This document shows, piece after piece, positions 46,524 to 56,494 of a stretch of DNA of 64,000 nucleotides. The notes beneath the pieces were generated by a model, which did not search any database, was not told the DNA's origin, and was given only the letters and a program-made list of their open reading frames with translations. The stretch is taken from the NCBI GenBank assembly GCA_964483325.1, contig CAZAAW010000013.1, positions 1 through 64,000 on the forward strand, in the 5' to 3' direction. The stretch's first letter is position 1. Each line of letters starts with the position of its first letter. A program made the translations under genes and the position numbers. The stretch comes from CAZAAW01 sp964483325 (lineage in GTDB: Bacteria > Pseudomonadota > Alphaproteobacteria > Rhizobiales > Kaistiaceae).

Positions 46524-46843
46524 TTCCGCTTTCTCCTGAAAAGATTGCCGCGGCCTGCGGCGGGCCTCCGCGGCAAGGCTGCCCCGCGCCGGCGCAATGC
46601 ACGGCATTTCCGCCGGTCCTCTTGCGAAGCTGGTCGAAACGGGCTCGGGGTCAGATTGCCGCTGATGGTGCAGACGGGGCCGCATGGGACCGCCTGCCGG
46701 CTCCATTAGGGAACGGCGGGACGCCCCCGTCAAGCGCCGGCCAGGCTGACCGCCGCCGCTCAAGCCGGCCGCCGCCGGCCTTGCCATGCTTCGGGCGGGT
46801 TCGCCCGGCAGAGGAGGCTTCCCCTGCCGCCGGAGCCAGCTCC
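46524..46843. other. 320-bp divergent intergenic region
   Basis: It lies between the beta-propeller gene (minus) and the phosphodiesterase gene (plus). It shows no repeat family, riboswitch or hairpin that I can recognise. It contains GAGGAGG at 46811-46817, which could be a ribosome-binding site for an earlier, non-ATG start of the next gene. Confidence 0.4.
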
Positions 46844-47839
46844 TTGAGACGCATCCTTTTCCGCTATGTCGTACCGGCCGTCCTCGTGTTCGCGGCGGCC
46901 GTCTTTCTCCTCAACACCAGTCTCCTGGCGCCGGCGCGCCACGGCACGCCGATGCTGATCGCCCATCGCGGCCTCGGCCAGCCCTTCTCGCGCGACGGCC
47001 TCACCGGCGCGACCTGCACGGCGGCGCAATCGCTGCCGGCCGGCCACCGCTTCATCGAGAATACGCTGCCGTCGATCGAGGCGGCCTTCGCCGCCGGCGC
47101 CGATGCGGTCGAGTTCGACGTGCAGCCGACGACCGACGGGCATTTCGTCATCTTCCACGACTGGACGCTCGACTGCCGCACGGAGGGCACGGGCCAGACG
47201 CGCGCGCACAGCCTCGCCGCGCTGAAGGCGCTCGACGTCGGCTACGGCTATACCAGCGACGGCGGCCGCACCTTCCCGCTGCGCGGCACGGGCGTCGGCC
47301 TGATGCCGACGCTGGACGAGGTGCTGGACGCCTTCCCGGGCAAGCGCTTCCTGGTCAACATCAAGAGCAACGATCCGGCCGAGGGCACGGCGCTGGCCGG
47401 AGCGCTCGCCGGCCGCGCCGCCGATGATCTCGGCCGTCTGACGATCTACGGCGCGGCGCCGCCCCTCACCGCCTTCCACGCCACCCTGCCCGCGGTGCGC
47501 ACGCTGAACGGCAACGGCCTGATCCGCTGCCTGCTGCGCTACGCGGCGCTCGGCTGGACCAGCTATGTCCCGGCCGACTGCCGCAATACGCTGGTGCTGG
47601 TGCCGATCGACTACGCGCCATGGCTGTGGGGCTATCCGGCGCGGCTCCTCGGCCGCCTGGAGGCAGCCGGCTCGATGCTGGTCCTGCTCGGCGCCTATGA
47701 CGGCTCCGGCTTCTCCAGCGGCCTCGACGACCCGGCGGAACTGGCCGACATCCCGGCGGGCTTCGATGGCGCCATCTGGACCAACCGCATCGACCTGATC
47801 GGCCCGGCGCTCACGGAGCGGATGCGCGCGTCGCAATGA
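46844..47839 (+). CDS. membrane-anchored glycerophosphodiester phosphodiesterase
   Basis: About 331 aa, starting with a membrane segment (VVPAVLVFAAAVFLLNTSLL), then a GDPD TIM-barrel: LIAHRGLGQPF, FIENTLPSIEAAFAAGADAVEFDVQPTTDGHFVIFHDWTLDCRTEG, and LMPTLDEVLDAFPGKRFLVNIK. These carry the catalytic His pair and the Glu/Asp metal ligands. It hydrolyses glycerophosphodiesters from phospholipids. There is no good ATG; I chose a TTG with CGGAG upstream, so the start is uncertain. Confidence 0.88.
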   Translation: MRRILFRYVVPAVLVFAAAVFLLNTSLLAPARHGTPMLIAHRGLGQPFSRDGLTGATCTAAQSLPAGHRFIENTLPSIEAAFAAGADAVEFDVQPTTDGHFVIFHDWTLDCRTEGTGQTRAHSLAALKALDVGYGYTSDGGRTFPLRGTGVGLMPTLDEVLDAFPGKRFLVNIKSNDPAEGTALAGALAGRAADDLGRLTIYGAAPPLTAFHATLPAVRTLNGNGLIRCLLRYAALGWTSYVPADCRNTLVLVPIDYAPWLWGYPARLLGRLEAAGSMLVLLGAYDGSGFSSGLDDPAELADIPAGFDGAIWTNRIDLIGPALTERMRASQ

Positions 47840-47870
47840 CAGCGGGCGGCAGGCGCGGCGGCGCCGTGCG

Positions 47871-48200
47871 AAGCACCCGGCGTGGGTCCCCACCCGTCAC
47901 GCGCCTGCGGCGCGCGCCACCCTCCCCGTTCCGGTGAGGGATGGGTGCGTGCTTCCCGATGACGGCTGTCCCTGAAGGATGCTGTTCACACAAGAAGAGG
48001 TGCCTATCCCTCACCGGAACGGGGAGGGTGGCCCCGGCGTTAGCCGGGGTCGGGTGGGGAGCGCCGGTGCAGAACAGGGCGGCGGAGCACGATCGTGCGT
48101 GCATCACGCCCGGCGTGGGCCCCCCACCCGTCACGCGCCTGCGGCGCGCGCCACCCTCCCCGTTCCGGTGAGGGATGGGTGCGGGCTTCCCGATGATGGC
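47871..48200. repeat. family A repeat cluster (three arms)
   Basis: Forward arm at about 47876-47958, inverted arm at 48000-48072, and a second forward arm at 48112-48190, all near-identical to the copies at 34.4 and 4.9 kb. They fill the gap between the phosphodiesterase gene and alaS. The inverted arms could fold into a long hairpin and block read-through between the convergent genes. Confidence 0.8.
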
Positions 48201-48223
48201 TCCGTCAGGGCGGCAAAGCCGCG

Positions 48224-50896
48224 TCAGACGGCCGGGCGCAGGGCCGATTCGATCGCCTGCAGCGCTGCTTCGGCCTGGGCGCCGTCGGGGCCGCCGGCCT
48301 GGGCCATGTCGGGGCGGCCGCCGCCGCCCTTGCCGCCCAGCACCTCGGCGCCGACGCGGACGAGCTCGACGGCGCTGTTGGCCGCCGTGCGGTCGGGCGT
48401 GACGCCGACGACGAGGCTCGCCTTGTTGTCCTCGCCGAGGGCGACGAAGGCGACGACGCCGGAGCCGATGTTCTTCTTGCCCTCGTCGACCAGCGGCTTC
48501 AGGTCCTTGGCGGCGACGTCGCGCAGGACCTTCATCAGCACCGGCACGCCGCTCGCCGAGACGCGGATGCCCTTGTCGCCGTCGGAGCCGCCGCCGCCCA
48601 ATGCCAGCCGGCGGCGCGCCTCGCTGAGCTCGCGCTCCAGCTGCCGCCGCTCCTCCACCAGCGCCTGGACGCGCGCCTCGATATCCTCCGGCCGCACCTT
48701 GAGGCTGGCGGCGACGGCGTGGACGCGCCGGTCCTGCTCCTCCAGGTAGCGGCGCGCCGCATCGCCGGTGAGCGCCTCGACGCGGCGCACGCCGGAGGCG
48801 ACGCCGCTTTCCCCGACGATGGTGACGAGGCCGATCTCGCCGGTGCGGCCGACATGGGTGCCGCCGCACAGCTCCACCGAATAGGGAGCGCGGCCGCCCT
48901 CCCCGTCATCTCTGGTGCCCATCGACACGACGCGCACCTCGTCGCCGTATTTCTCGCCGAACAGCGCCATGGCACCGGATTGCATGGCGGTGTCGCGGTC
49001 CATCAGGCGCGTCTCGACCGGCGCGTCCTGGAGGATGACGCGATTGGCGATCGCCTCGATCTGCTCCAGCTCGCCATCCTCGATCGGCTTGGTATGCGAG
49101 AAGTCGAAGCGCAGGCGGTCGGGGGCGACGAGCGAGCCCTTCTGCGCCACATGCGTGCCGAGGACGCGGCGCAGCGCGGCGTGCAGGAGATGCGTCGCCG
49201 AGTGGTTGGCGCGGATGGTGGCGCGGCGGTCGGCGTCGATGCGCAGGCGCACCGCCTCGCCGCCGGTCACCGTGCCGGACACCACCCGCCCGAAATGCAC
49301 GAAGAGGCCGTCGGCGCGCTTCACCACGTCGCTGACGGCGATCTCGCCGCCATTGTCGCCGACGATCGTGCCGCTGTCGCCGACCTGGCCGCCGGATTCG
49401 GCATAGAACGGCGTCTGGTTGACGATGACGGCGATCTCGGCACCGGCGCTCGCCTCGGGGATCTCGGCACCGCCGGAAACGAGCGCGAGGATACGGCCCT
49501 CGGCGGCGTCGGCGGTGTAGCCGAGGAATTCGGTCGGGCCGAAGCGGTCGCGCAGCTGGTACCAGACCGCCTCGGTCTGCGCCTCGCCGGAGCCGGCCCA
49601 GTTGGCGCGCGCCTCCGCCTTCTGCCGCTCCATCGCGGCGTTGAAGCCGGCGGTGTCGACGGCGAGGTCGCGCGCCCGCAGCGCGTCTTCCGTCAGGTCG
49701 AGCGGAAAGCCGTAGGTGTCGTAGAGCCGGAAGGCGGTCTCGCCGGAGAGCGTTGCGCCCGGCTGCATGCCGGCCGTCGCCTCGTCGAGCAGCGTCAGGC
49801 CGCGCGCCAGGGTGCGGCGGAAGCGCGTTTCCTCGAGCTGCAGCGTCTCGGTGATCAGCGGCTGGGCGCGCACCAGCTCCGGATAGGCCTGGCCCATCTC
49901 GCGCACCAGCGCCGGCACCAGCCGCCACAGCAGCGGCTCGGCGGCGCCGAGGAGATGGGCGTGGCGCATCGCCCGCCGCATGATGCGGCGCAGCACGTAG
50001 CCGCGCCCCTCATTGGCCGGCAGGACGCCGTCGGCGATCAGGAAGCTGGAGGCGCGCAGGTGGTCGGCGATGACCCGGTGGCTGGCGCGCGCCGGCCCCT
50101 CGGCCGGGACCCCCGTCGCCTCGACGGAGGCGCGGATCAGCGCCCGGAAGAGGTCGATGTCGTAATTGTCGTGGACGCCCTGCAGCACCGCGGCGATGCG
50201 TTCGAGGCCCATGCCGGTGTCAATCGAAGGATGCGGCAGCGGCTGCCGGATCTCGCGCGACACCTGCTCGTACTGCATGAAGACGAGATTCCAGATCTCG
50301 ATGAAGCGGTCGCCGTCGGCATCGGCGCTGCCGGGCGGGCCGCCCGGGATGTGCTCGCCGTGATCGTAGAAGATCTCCGAGCACGGGCCGCAGGGGCCGG
50401 TGTCGCCCATCTGCCAGAAATTGTCGCTGGTGGCGATGCGGATGATGCGCTCTTCCGGCAGGCCGGCGATCTTGCGCCACAGCGTGAAGGCCTCGTCGTC
50501 CTCGGAATAGACGGTGACCGTCAGCCGGTCCTTCGCCAGGCCGAATTCGCGCGTGACAAGCGTCCAGGCATGCTCGATCGCCTGCTCCTTGAAGTAGTCT
50601 CCGAAGGAGAAATTGCCGAGCATCTCGAAGAAGGTATGGTGCCGGGCGGTATAGCCGACATTGTCGAGGTCGTTGTGCTTGCCGCCGGCGCGAACGCATT
50701 TCTGCGCCGTGGCGGCACGCGGCACCGGCGCCTGGGCGCGGCCGGTGAAATAGTCCTTGAACTGGACCATGCCGGCATTGGTGAACATCAGCGTCGGGTC
50801 GTTGCGCGGCACCAGCGGTCCCGACGGCATGACCGTGTGGCCATGCCGCTCGAAGAAGGACAGGAACGCGGTACGGATATCGCTGACGCTACTCAT
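48224..50896 (-). CDS. alaS: alanyl-tRNA synthetase
   Basis: An 890-aa class II synthetase charging tRNA-Ala. It starts MSSVSDIRTAFLSFFERHGHTVMPSGPLVPRNDPTLMFTNAGMVQFKDYF. The editing domain shows the zinc/catalytic pattern NHSATHLLHAALR and CGGTHV; a C-terminal DHHA1 domain (GVTPDRTAANSAVELVRVGAEVLGGKGGGGRPDMAQAGG) closes it. I rejected 19 upstream codons. It lies downstream of recA, the usual alphaproteobacterial order. Confidence 0.98.
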   Translation of the reverse strand: MSSVSDIRTAFLSFFERHGHTVMPSGPLVPRNDPTLMFTNAGMVQFKDYFTGRAQAPVPRAATAQKCVRAGGKHNDLDNVGYTARHHTFFEMLGNFSFGDYFKEQAIEHAWTLVTREFGLAKDRLTVTVYSEDDEAFTLWRKIAGLPEERIIRIATSDNFWQMGDTGPCGPCSEIFYDHGEHIPGGPPGSADADGDRFIEIWNLVFMQYEQVSREIRQPLPHPSIDTGMGLERIAAVLQGVHDNYDIDLFRALIRASVEATGVPAEGPARASHRVIADHLRASSFLIADGVLPANEGRGYVLRRIMRRAMRHAHLLGAAEPLLWRLVPALVREMGQAYPELVRAQPLITETLQLEETRFRRTLARGLTLLDEATAGMQPGATLSGETAFRLYDTYGFPLDLTEDALRARDLAVDTAGFNAAMERQKAEARANWAGSGEAQTEAVWYQLRDRFGPTEFLGYTADAAEGRILALVSGGAEIPEASAGAEIAVIVNQTPFYAESGGQVGDSGTIVGDNGGEIAVSDVVKRADGLFVHFGRVVSGTVTGGEAVRLRIDADRRATIRANHSATHLLHAALRRVLGTHVAQKGSLVAPDRLRFDFSHTKPIEDGELEQIEAIANRVILQDAPVETRLMDRDTAMQSGAMALFGEKYGDEVRVVSMGTRDDGEGGRAPYSVELCGGTHVGRTGEIGLVTIVGESGVASGVRRVEALTGDAARRYLEEQDRRVHAVAASLKVRPEDIEARVQALVEERRQLERELSEARRRLALGGGGSDGDKGIRVSASGVPVLMKVLRDVAAKDLKPLVDEGKKNIGSGVVAFVALGEDNKASLVVGVTPDRTAANSAVELVRVGAEVLGGKGGGGRPDMAQAGGPDGAQAEAALQAIESALRPAV

Positions 50897-50950
50897 CGCA
50901 GGCCCGGATGTGGCGGAAAAACTGTCGGGCTCGGCTTGTACAGCCCCAAG

Positions 50951-51002
50951 CAAGAGCCTGTCTAGGATTCAAGAGCCTGTCTGGGATTCCCGACAGACAG
51001 GC
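50951..51002. terminator. 19-bp tandem duplication with hairpin downstream of recA
   Basis: Two adjacent 19-bp copies (CAAGAGCCTGTCTAGGATT at 50951 and the same with one change at 50970) are followed by an inverted GACAGACAGGC, giving a 9-bp stem GCCTGTCTG/CAGACAGGC (50975-50983 with 50994-51002). It probably helps end recA transcription before alaS. Confidence 0.5.
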
Positions 51003-51021
51003 CGTTGCCGCGCGACGGCAA

Positions 51022-51044
51022 ACGGCGGCCCACTGGGCCGCCGT
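51022..51044 (-). terminator. hairpin immediately after recA
   Basis: ACGGCGGCCCA and TGGGCCGCCGT form a near-perfect 23-bp palindrome with a one-base centre, 57 bp past the recA stop. No T-run is seen, so efficiency is uncertain. Confidence 0.5.
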
Positions 51045-51100
51045 CAGGCTTCCGGACGATGGCGGCCCGAAGGCCGGCCGGTCTTTGCCGCGGCGCCGGC

Positions 51101-52174
<1,074 letters not shown>

Positions 52175-52225
52175 TTCCGGGCTCCTCGTTCAACACTGCC
52201 GTGCGATGTTCGTGTGGGCAGACAT

Positions 52226-52240
52226 GTACTCGTTTTGTTC
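52226..52240 (-). promoter_or_regulatory. candidate LexA (SOS) box upstream of recA
   Basis: On the recA strand the site reads GAAC-N7-GTAC, one base off the alphaproteobacterial SOS box GAAC-N7-GAAC. It lies 52 bp before the recA start and 38 bp before the divergent gene, so it could control either. Confidence 0.45.
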
Positions 52241-52277
52241 CTGTCTGGCAAGTGGGCCCTTCGAAAAGGATCGACAG

Positions 52278-52616
52278 ATGACTGATGCCGGCGACAGCGG
52301 GCCCAAAGGCGGCGAGACCAGAGGCAGCGCCAGGGATGACGACCGGCTGCGCGACAGCGAGATCGCCATCGTCGACGCGCTGAAGATGCTGATGGAGATC
52401 CTCGTCGCCACCGGCGTCGTCAAGGCCGACGTGTTCCAGCGCATCTTCGCCCACCAGCGCGACGGCTATATCGCCAAGGACATGCCCAACGCCGCCGTCA
52501 TCATGGAGGTGCTGCGCGGCTTCGCGGTGCCGCCGCCGCAGCCGGAGGCGGACCAGAAGGCCGACGAGGAAGCGCTCCGGCGCGAGCTCGACAAGCCGCC
52601 GCAGGGCTCCGCCTGA
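52278..52616 (+). CDS. hypothetical protein upstream of the pseudouridine operon
   Basis: A 112-aa soluble protein: a polar N-terminus (MTDAGDSGPKGGETRGSARDD), a helical core (SEIAIVDALKMLMEILVATGVVKADVFQRIFAHQRDGYIAKDMPNAAVIMEVLRGF) and a charged tail. I do not recognise it. It is divergent from recA and ends 8 bp before the TTG start of psuK, so it may head the operon. Confidence 0.65.
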   Translation: MTDAGDSGPKGGETRGSARDDDRLRDSEIAIVDALKMLMEILVATGVVKADVFQRIFAHQRDGYIAKDMPNAAVIMEVLRGFAVPPPQPEADQKADEEALRRELDKPPQGSA

Positions 52617-52624
52617 GGCCGGCC

Positions 52625-53566
52625 TTGCCTGCAGCGGACGCCATCACCGTCTTCGGCGCCGCGCATCTCGACCGCCTGCTGCGGCTCACGGCGCGCACCA
52701 TTCCCGGCGCCTCCAATGCCGGCCTGGTCGAGGAGCGCGCCGGCGGCGTCGGCCTCAACGTGGCGCGCACGCTGGCGCTGCTCGGCCTGCCGGTGCTGAT
52801 GGTGTCGCGGGTGGGCAGCGACGCCGTCGCCGACCGGGTCCTGGCGGCCGCCGCCGAGGCCGGCGTGATGGCCGACGGCATCGTCCGCGCCAGCGGCCCG
52901 ACCGCCAGCTACCACGCCGTCGTCGCCGCCGACGGCAGCCTGGTGATCGGCATCGCCGATGCCCGCCTCTATGCCGGCGTCACCCCGGAAAGCATCGCCG
53001 GTCCTGTCGCCGGCGCCGCCGCATCGCCGCTGTGGATCGTCGACGCCAACCTGCCGCCGGCGACCGTCGATTTCCTCATCCGGGCGCGGGCGGGACGGCC
53101 GCTGGTGGTCTGCGCCACGGCGCCGGACAAGGCGCGCGCCCTCGTGCCCCTCCTCTCCCGCATGCCGACGCTGCTGTGCAACCGTCCCGAGGCGGAGGCG
53201 ATGCTGGAGGCCGAGGCGGCCGGGCTGAGCACGCACGATCTTGCCGCGGCGTTCCTGGCCCGCTCGGTGCGCAGCGGCGTGGTAAGCGACGGCGACGGCG
53301 CGCTGGCCGCCTGGAGCGACGGCGCCATCCGCCTCTTCACGCCCTTCGCGGCAACGACGGTCGCCAGCGTCAACGGCGCCGGCGACGCGCTGGCGGCCGG
53401 CCTGTCCTTCGGGCTGGCTGAGGGCCGGAGCCTGTTCGAGGCCGTTCCCTTCGCCCTTGCCACGGCGGCCCTCAAGGTCGAGCACGCCGATCCGGTGCGG
53501 CCCGACCTCAGCGCCGCGCTGGTGGCGCAGCGCCTTGCCGCCGAAACCGCAAAGGTCCCGTCATGA
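52625..53566 (+). CDS. psuK: PfkB-family sugar kinase, probable pseudouridine kinase
   Basis: A 313-aa ribokinase-fold kinase. The PfkB signature 2 (VASVNGAGDALAAGLSFGL) carries the catalytic Asp, and the N-terminal RAGGVGLNVARTLALLG is signature 1-like. It overlaps psuG by four bases (ATGA), the usual kinase-glycosidase pairing for pseudouridine breakdown: PsuK makes pseudouridine-5'-phosphate and PsuG splits it to uracil and ribose-5-phosphate. It starts at TTG, with weak upstream signals. A general sugar kinase is the alternative. Confidence 0.85.
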   Translation: MPAADAITVFGAAHLDRLLRLTARTIPGASNAGLVEERAGGVGLNVARTLALLGLPVLMVSRVGSDAVADRVLAAAAEAGVMADGIVRASGPTASYHAVVAADGSLVIGIADARLYAGVTPESIAGPVAGAAASPLWIVDANLPPATVDFLIRARAGRPLVVCATAPDKARALVPLLSRMPTLLCNRPEAEAMLEAEAAGLSTHDLAAAFLARSVRSGVVSDGDGALAAWSDGAIRLFTPFAATTVASVNGAGDALAAGLSFGLAEGRSLFEAVPFALATAALKVEHADPVRPDLSAALVAQRLAAETAKVPS

Positions 53567-54492
53567 ACGCCTTCCTCGACATGTCGCCGGAGATCGCCGA
53601 TGCGCTCGCCGCCGGCCGGCCGGTGCTGGCGCTGGAGAGCACGATCATCACGCACGGCATGCCCTTCCCGCAGAACCTGGAGACGGCGCGGGCGGTGGAA
53701 CGGCTGGTGCGCGAGGCCGGCGCCGTGCCGGCGACGATCGCCGTCCTCGCCGGCCGCATCACCGTCGGCCTCGGCGACGTGCAGCTCGAGCAGCTTGCCG
53801 CCTCGGGCGATGTGATGAAGCTGTCGCGCGCCGATCTCGCTTTCGCGCTGGCGACGCGGCGGCACGGCTCGACCACCGTCGCGGCGACGATGATCTGCGC
53901 CCGCCTCGCCGGCATCGATGTCTTCGCCACCGGCGGCATCGGCGGCGTGCATCGCGGCGCCGAGACGAGCTTCGACGTCTCGGCCGACCTGCAGGAGCTG
54001 GCCCGCACCGACATCCTCGTCGTCTGCGCCGGCGCCAAGGCGCTGCTCGACCTGCCGAAGACGCTGGAGGTGCTGGAGACGCTCGGCGTGCCGGTGGTCG
54101 GCTACGGCACCGACGAGCTGCCGGCCTTCTGGTCGCGCGGCAGCGGCCTCGCCGCGCCGCTGCGCCTCGACGACCCGGAAGCCGTCGCCCGCTTCTTCGC
54201 GGCGCGCCGGGGGCTCGGCATCGGCGGCGGCATGATGGTCGCCAATCCGGTGCCGGAGGCCGACGAGATCCCGGCCGCCGAGATGAACCCGGCGATCGAG
54301 GCGGCGATCGCCGCCGCCGCACGGCACGGCATCAAGGCCAAGGCGGTGACGCCCTATATCCTCGACACGATCCTGACGCTCACTAGGGGCCGCAGCCTCG
54401 TCACCAACATGGCGCTGATCCGCAACAATGCCCGCGTCGGCGCCAAGATCGCCGTGGCGGTGGCGGCGCTGCAGCGCGAGGCGGGCCGATGA
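53563..54492 (+). CDS. psuG: pseudouridine-5'-phosphate glycosidase
   Basis: A 309-aa enzyme cleaving the C-C glycosidic bond of pseudouridine-5'-phosphate. Typical segments: ALESTIITHGMPFPQNLETA, PATIAVLAGRITVGL, ATRRHGSTTVAATMICARLAGIDVFATGGIGGVHRGAETSFDVSADL, ILVVCAGAKALLDLPKTLE and NPVPEADEIP. The length is usual. It overlaps both its neighbours (psuK upstream, the 74-aa gene downstream), giving a tightly coupled three-gene operon. Confidence 0.96.
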   Translation: MNAFLDMSPEIADALAAGRPVLALESTIITHGMPFPQNLETARAVERLVREAGAVPATIAVLAGRITVGLGDVQLEQLAASGDVMKLSRADLAFALATRRHGSTTVAATMICARLAGIDVFATGGIGGVHRGAETSFDVSADLQELARTDILVVCAGAKALLDLPKTLEVLETLGVPVVGYGTDELPAFWSRGSGLAAPLRLDDPEAVARFFAARRGLGIGGGMMVANPVPEADEIPAAEMNPAIEAAIAAAARHGIKAKAVTPYILDTILTLTRGRSLVTNMALIRNNARVGAKIAVAVAALQREAGR

Positions 54493-54713
54493 TCCTCGAC
54501 GAGCGCGAGGTGGCCGGCATCGTCGGCGGCCGCATCGACCGCGTCTTCCGCGTCTGGACGAAGCCGTCGGCCAAGGCCGGATCGCAGCTGCGGAGCCACG
54601 GCGCCGTGGTGGCGATCGGCGCCGTGGAGCGGCTGGCGCGCGACGCCCTGTCGCCGGACGACGCCCGCCGCGCCGGCTTGCTGGCCGAGCTGGAGCGCCA
54701 GGCGGACGGCTGA
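54489..54713 (+). CDS. small ASCH/PUA-like protein coupled to psuG
   Basis: A 74-aa protein overlapping psuG by four bases. The pattern FRVWTKPSAKAGSQLRSHGAVVAIGAVERL followed by SPDDARRAGLLAELERQ resembles part of the ASCH domain (PUA-like fold), whose members bind RNA or modified nucleosides; the match is by eye. Its place in a pseudouridine-breakdown operon suggests a role in recognising modified RNA or nucleosides, but this is inference. Confidence 0.6.
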   Translation: MILDEREVAGIVGGRIDRVFRVWTKPSAKAGSQLRSHGAVVAIGAVERLARDALSPDDARRAGLLAELERQADG

Positions 54714-54759
54714 CGGCGCCGGGCTGGTGCCGGGCGGCTCGCACGCCCCACCCACCTCA

Positions 54760-55020
54760 CCGGCGTCATGGCCGGAGTTGATCCGGCCACCCACGCGAAC
54801 ACGGATGGCGCCGAAAAGAGCGCCGTCGGCGAGGCGCTTTTGCCTCTCCCATAGGGAGAGGCCGGGAGCCTTGCCGAGCGCAGCGAGGCTTAGGCGAACG
54901 GGTGAGGGGTTCGGCCCCAGGGAATCCTGTCCCGTCGCCACAGCCGCGTGTCGCCGGCGGTGTCCCTCACCCGGAAACGCTTCGCGTTTCCGACCTCTCC
55001 CATTGGGAGAGGTAAGGCGC
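54760..55020. repeat. mixed repeat block (families B and short palindrome)
   Basis: A short hairpin element at 54765-54813 (ATGGCCGGAGTTGATCCGGC...) is followed by a full family B unit at about 54840-55020, including CTCTCCCATAGGGAGAGG, GGTGAGGGGTTCGGCC and CCCTCACCCGGAAACGC. It fills most of the gap 54714-55192; the remainder holds the promoter of the S41 gene. Confidence 0.8.
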
Positions 55021-55192
55021 TGCCCCGGCGCCGCACCAACTTTACACCGCCGCTGGGAGGTTCGCACCGCCGTCCCCGCCTCGCGCGGGCGTGAGCTTAC
55101 CCCCTCTGCCGCCGACGCAATCGTGAGCGGGCGGTCGCGGCGGTGACACATTCTTGGCGGCGCGATGGGGCGATCCTCGCTGGAGTGCCGCC

Positions 55193-56422
55193 ATGAACCG
55201 CCATGCCGTCGCGGGGCCTCTCCTGGCCCTGCTGCTCGCCCTGCCCGGCACCGCGGCGCTGGCCGCGCCGACCGGCGTGACGCTGCTCGACGAGACCGTC
55301 CGCCGCATCGAGGAGCGCTTCTACGATCCGGCCGCCCTCGACCGCTTCCGCGAGGCTGCCACGGCGGCGGCCATGACGCTGCCGGACAACCCCGATCCGG
55401 ACCAGCTCGGCGGCGCCATCGCCGCGGCGCTGTCGAGCCTCGATGCCTCCCATACCGGCCGCTTCACGCCCGACAGCATCGACTATTACGAGCTGTCGGA
55501 CGTCTTCCGCTACGGCATCCGCGACCGCCTGCGCGCCCTCTATCCGCCGCGCGGCGAGATCCGCTATGCCGGCATCGGGCTGATCGTCTCCGACATCGAC
55601 GGCAGGCGCTTCGCCGCCAAGGTCTATGACGGCAGTCCGGCCGCCAGGGCCGGCATCCGGGTCGGCGACGAGATCCTGTCGGCCGACGGCGCGCCCTACG
55701 AGGAGGTCGCCTCGTTCCGCGGCAAGGAGGGCAAGACGGTCGCCATCGAGCTGCGCCGCCGCGCCGATGCCGCGCCGGTCACCGTCACGGTGCATGTCGA
55801 GCGGCTGCAGCCGACCGACACCCTGCTCACCGCCATCCGCGACAGCGCCGCGGTGATCGAGCGGGACGGCAGGCGCATCGGCTATATCCGCCTGTGGACC
55901 TATCACGACAACCGCGTCGCCGACGTGCTCGCCGAGGCGCTGTCGACCGGCCGGCTCGCCGATATCGACGGGCTGGTGCTCGACATGCGCAGCCGCTGGG
56001 GCGGCGCGCCGGGCGATGCCGGCGAGATGTTCCTCGGCGGCACGCCGTCGATGATGGTCACCGACCGCCGCGGCCGGGACAGCTACGCCACCTTCCGCTG
56101 GCACGGGCCGATCGTCGGCATCATCGACGCCGGCACGCGCAGCGGCATGGAGGTGCTGGCCTACGGCCTGCAGCAGAAGGGCGTCCGCCTCGTCGGCGCC
56201 AACAGCGCCGGCGCCCTCCTCGCCGGCCAGGCCTTCATGCTCAGCGACGACAGCCTCCTGGAGATCGCCGTGCTCGACGTGCGCCTCGACGGCGTGCGCC
56301 TGGAGGGGCGCGGCGTCGCGCCGGACGTGCCGGTCGCCTTCGACATCCGCTATGCCGAGGGCCGCGACCCGCAGCGCGAGGCGGCGATCGAGGAGATGAG
56401 CCGCCAGCTCGCCGGCGGCTGA
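55193..56422 (+). CDS. secreted S41-family peptidase with PDZ domain
   Basis: A 409-aa protein: signal peptide (HAVAGPLLALLLALPGTAALA); N-terminal cap; PDZ-like domain about 120-215 (GIGLIVSDIDGRRFAAKVYDGSPAARAGIRVGDEILSADG); then the S41 core (IGYIRLWTYHDN, LVLDMRSRWGGAPGDAGEMFLGG, GIIDAGTRSGMEVLAYGLQQKG). The likely nucleophile is Ser in TRSGME. The catalytic Lys of CtpA-type enzymes (G-K about 25 residues later) is absent; NSAGALLAG stands there. It may use a different base or be inactive. Confidence 0.85.
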   Translation: MNRHAVAGPLLALLLALPGTAALAAPTGVTLLDETVRRIEERFYDPAALDRFREAATAAAMTLPDNPDPDQLGGAIAAALSSLDASHTGRFTPDSIDYYELSDVFRYGIRDRLRALYPPRGEIRYAGIGLIVSDIDGRRFAAKVYDGSPAARAGIRVGDEILSADGAPYEEVASFRGKEGKTVAIELRRRADAAPVTVTVHVERLQPTDTLLTAIRDSAAVIERDGRRIGYIRLWTYHDNRVADVLAEALSTGRLADIDGLVLDMRSRWGGAPGDAGEMFLGGTPSMMVTDRRGRDSYATFRWHGPIVGIIDAGTRSGMEVLAYGLQQKGVRLVGANSAGALLAGQAFMLSDDSLLEIAVLDVRLDGVRLEGRGVAPDVPVAFDIRYAEGRDPQREAAIEEMSRQLAGG

Positions 56423-56494
56423 GGATCAATAAAGGCGCGACAGGGCCGGCCATCGCGGTAGACAGTCAGACCTGCCGCAACGAGACGCCGTCCG

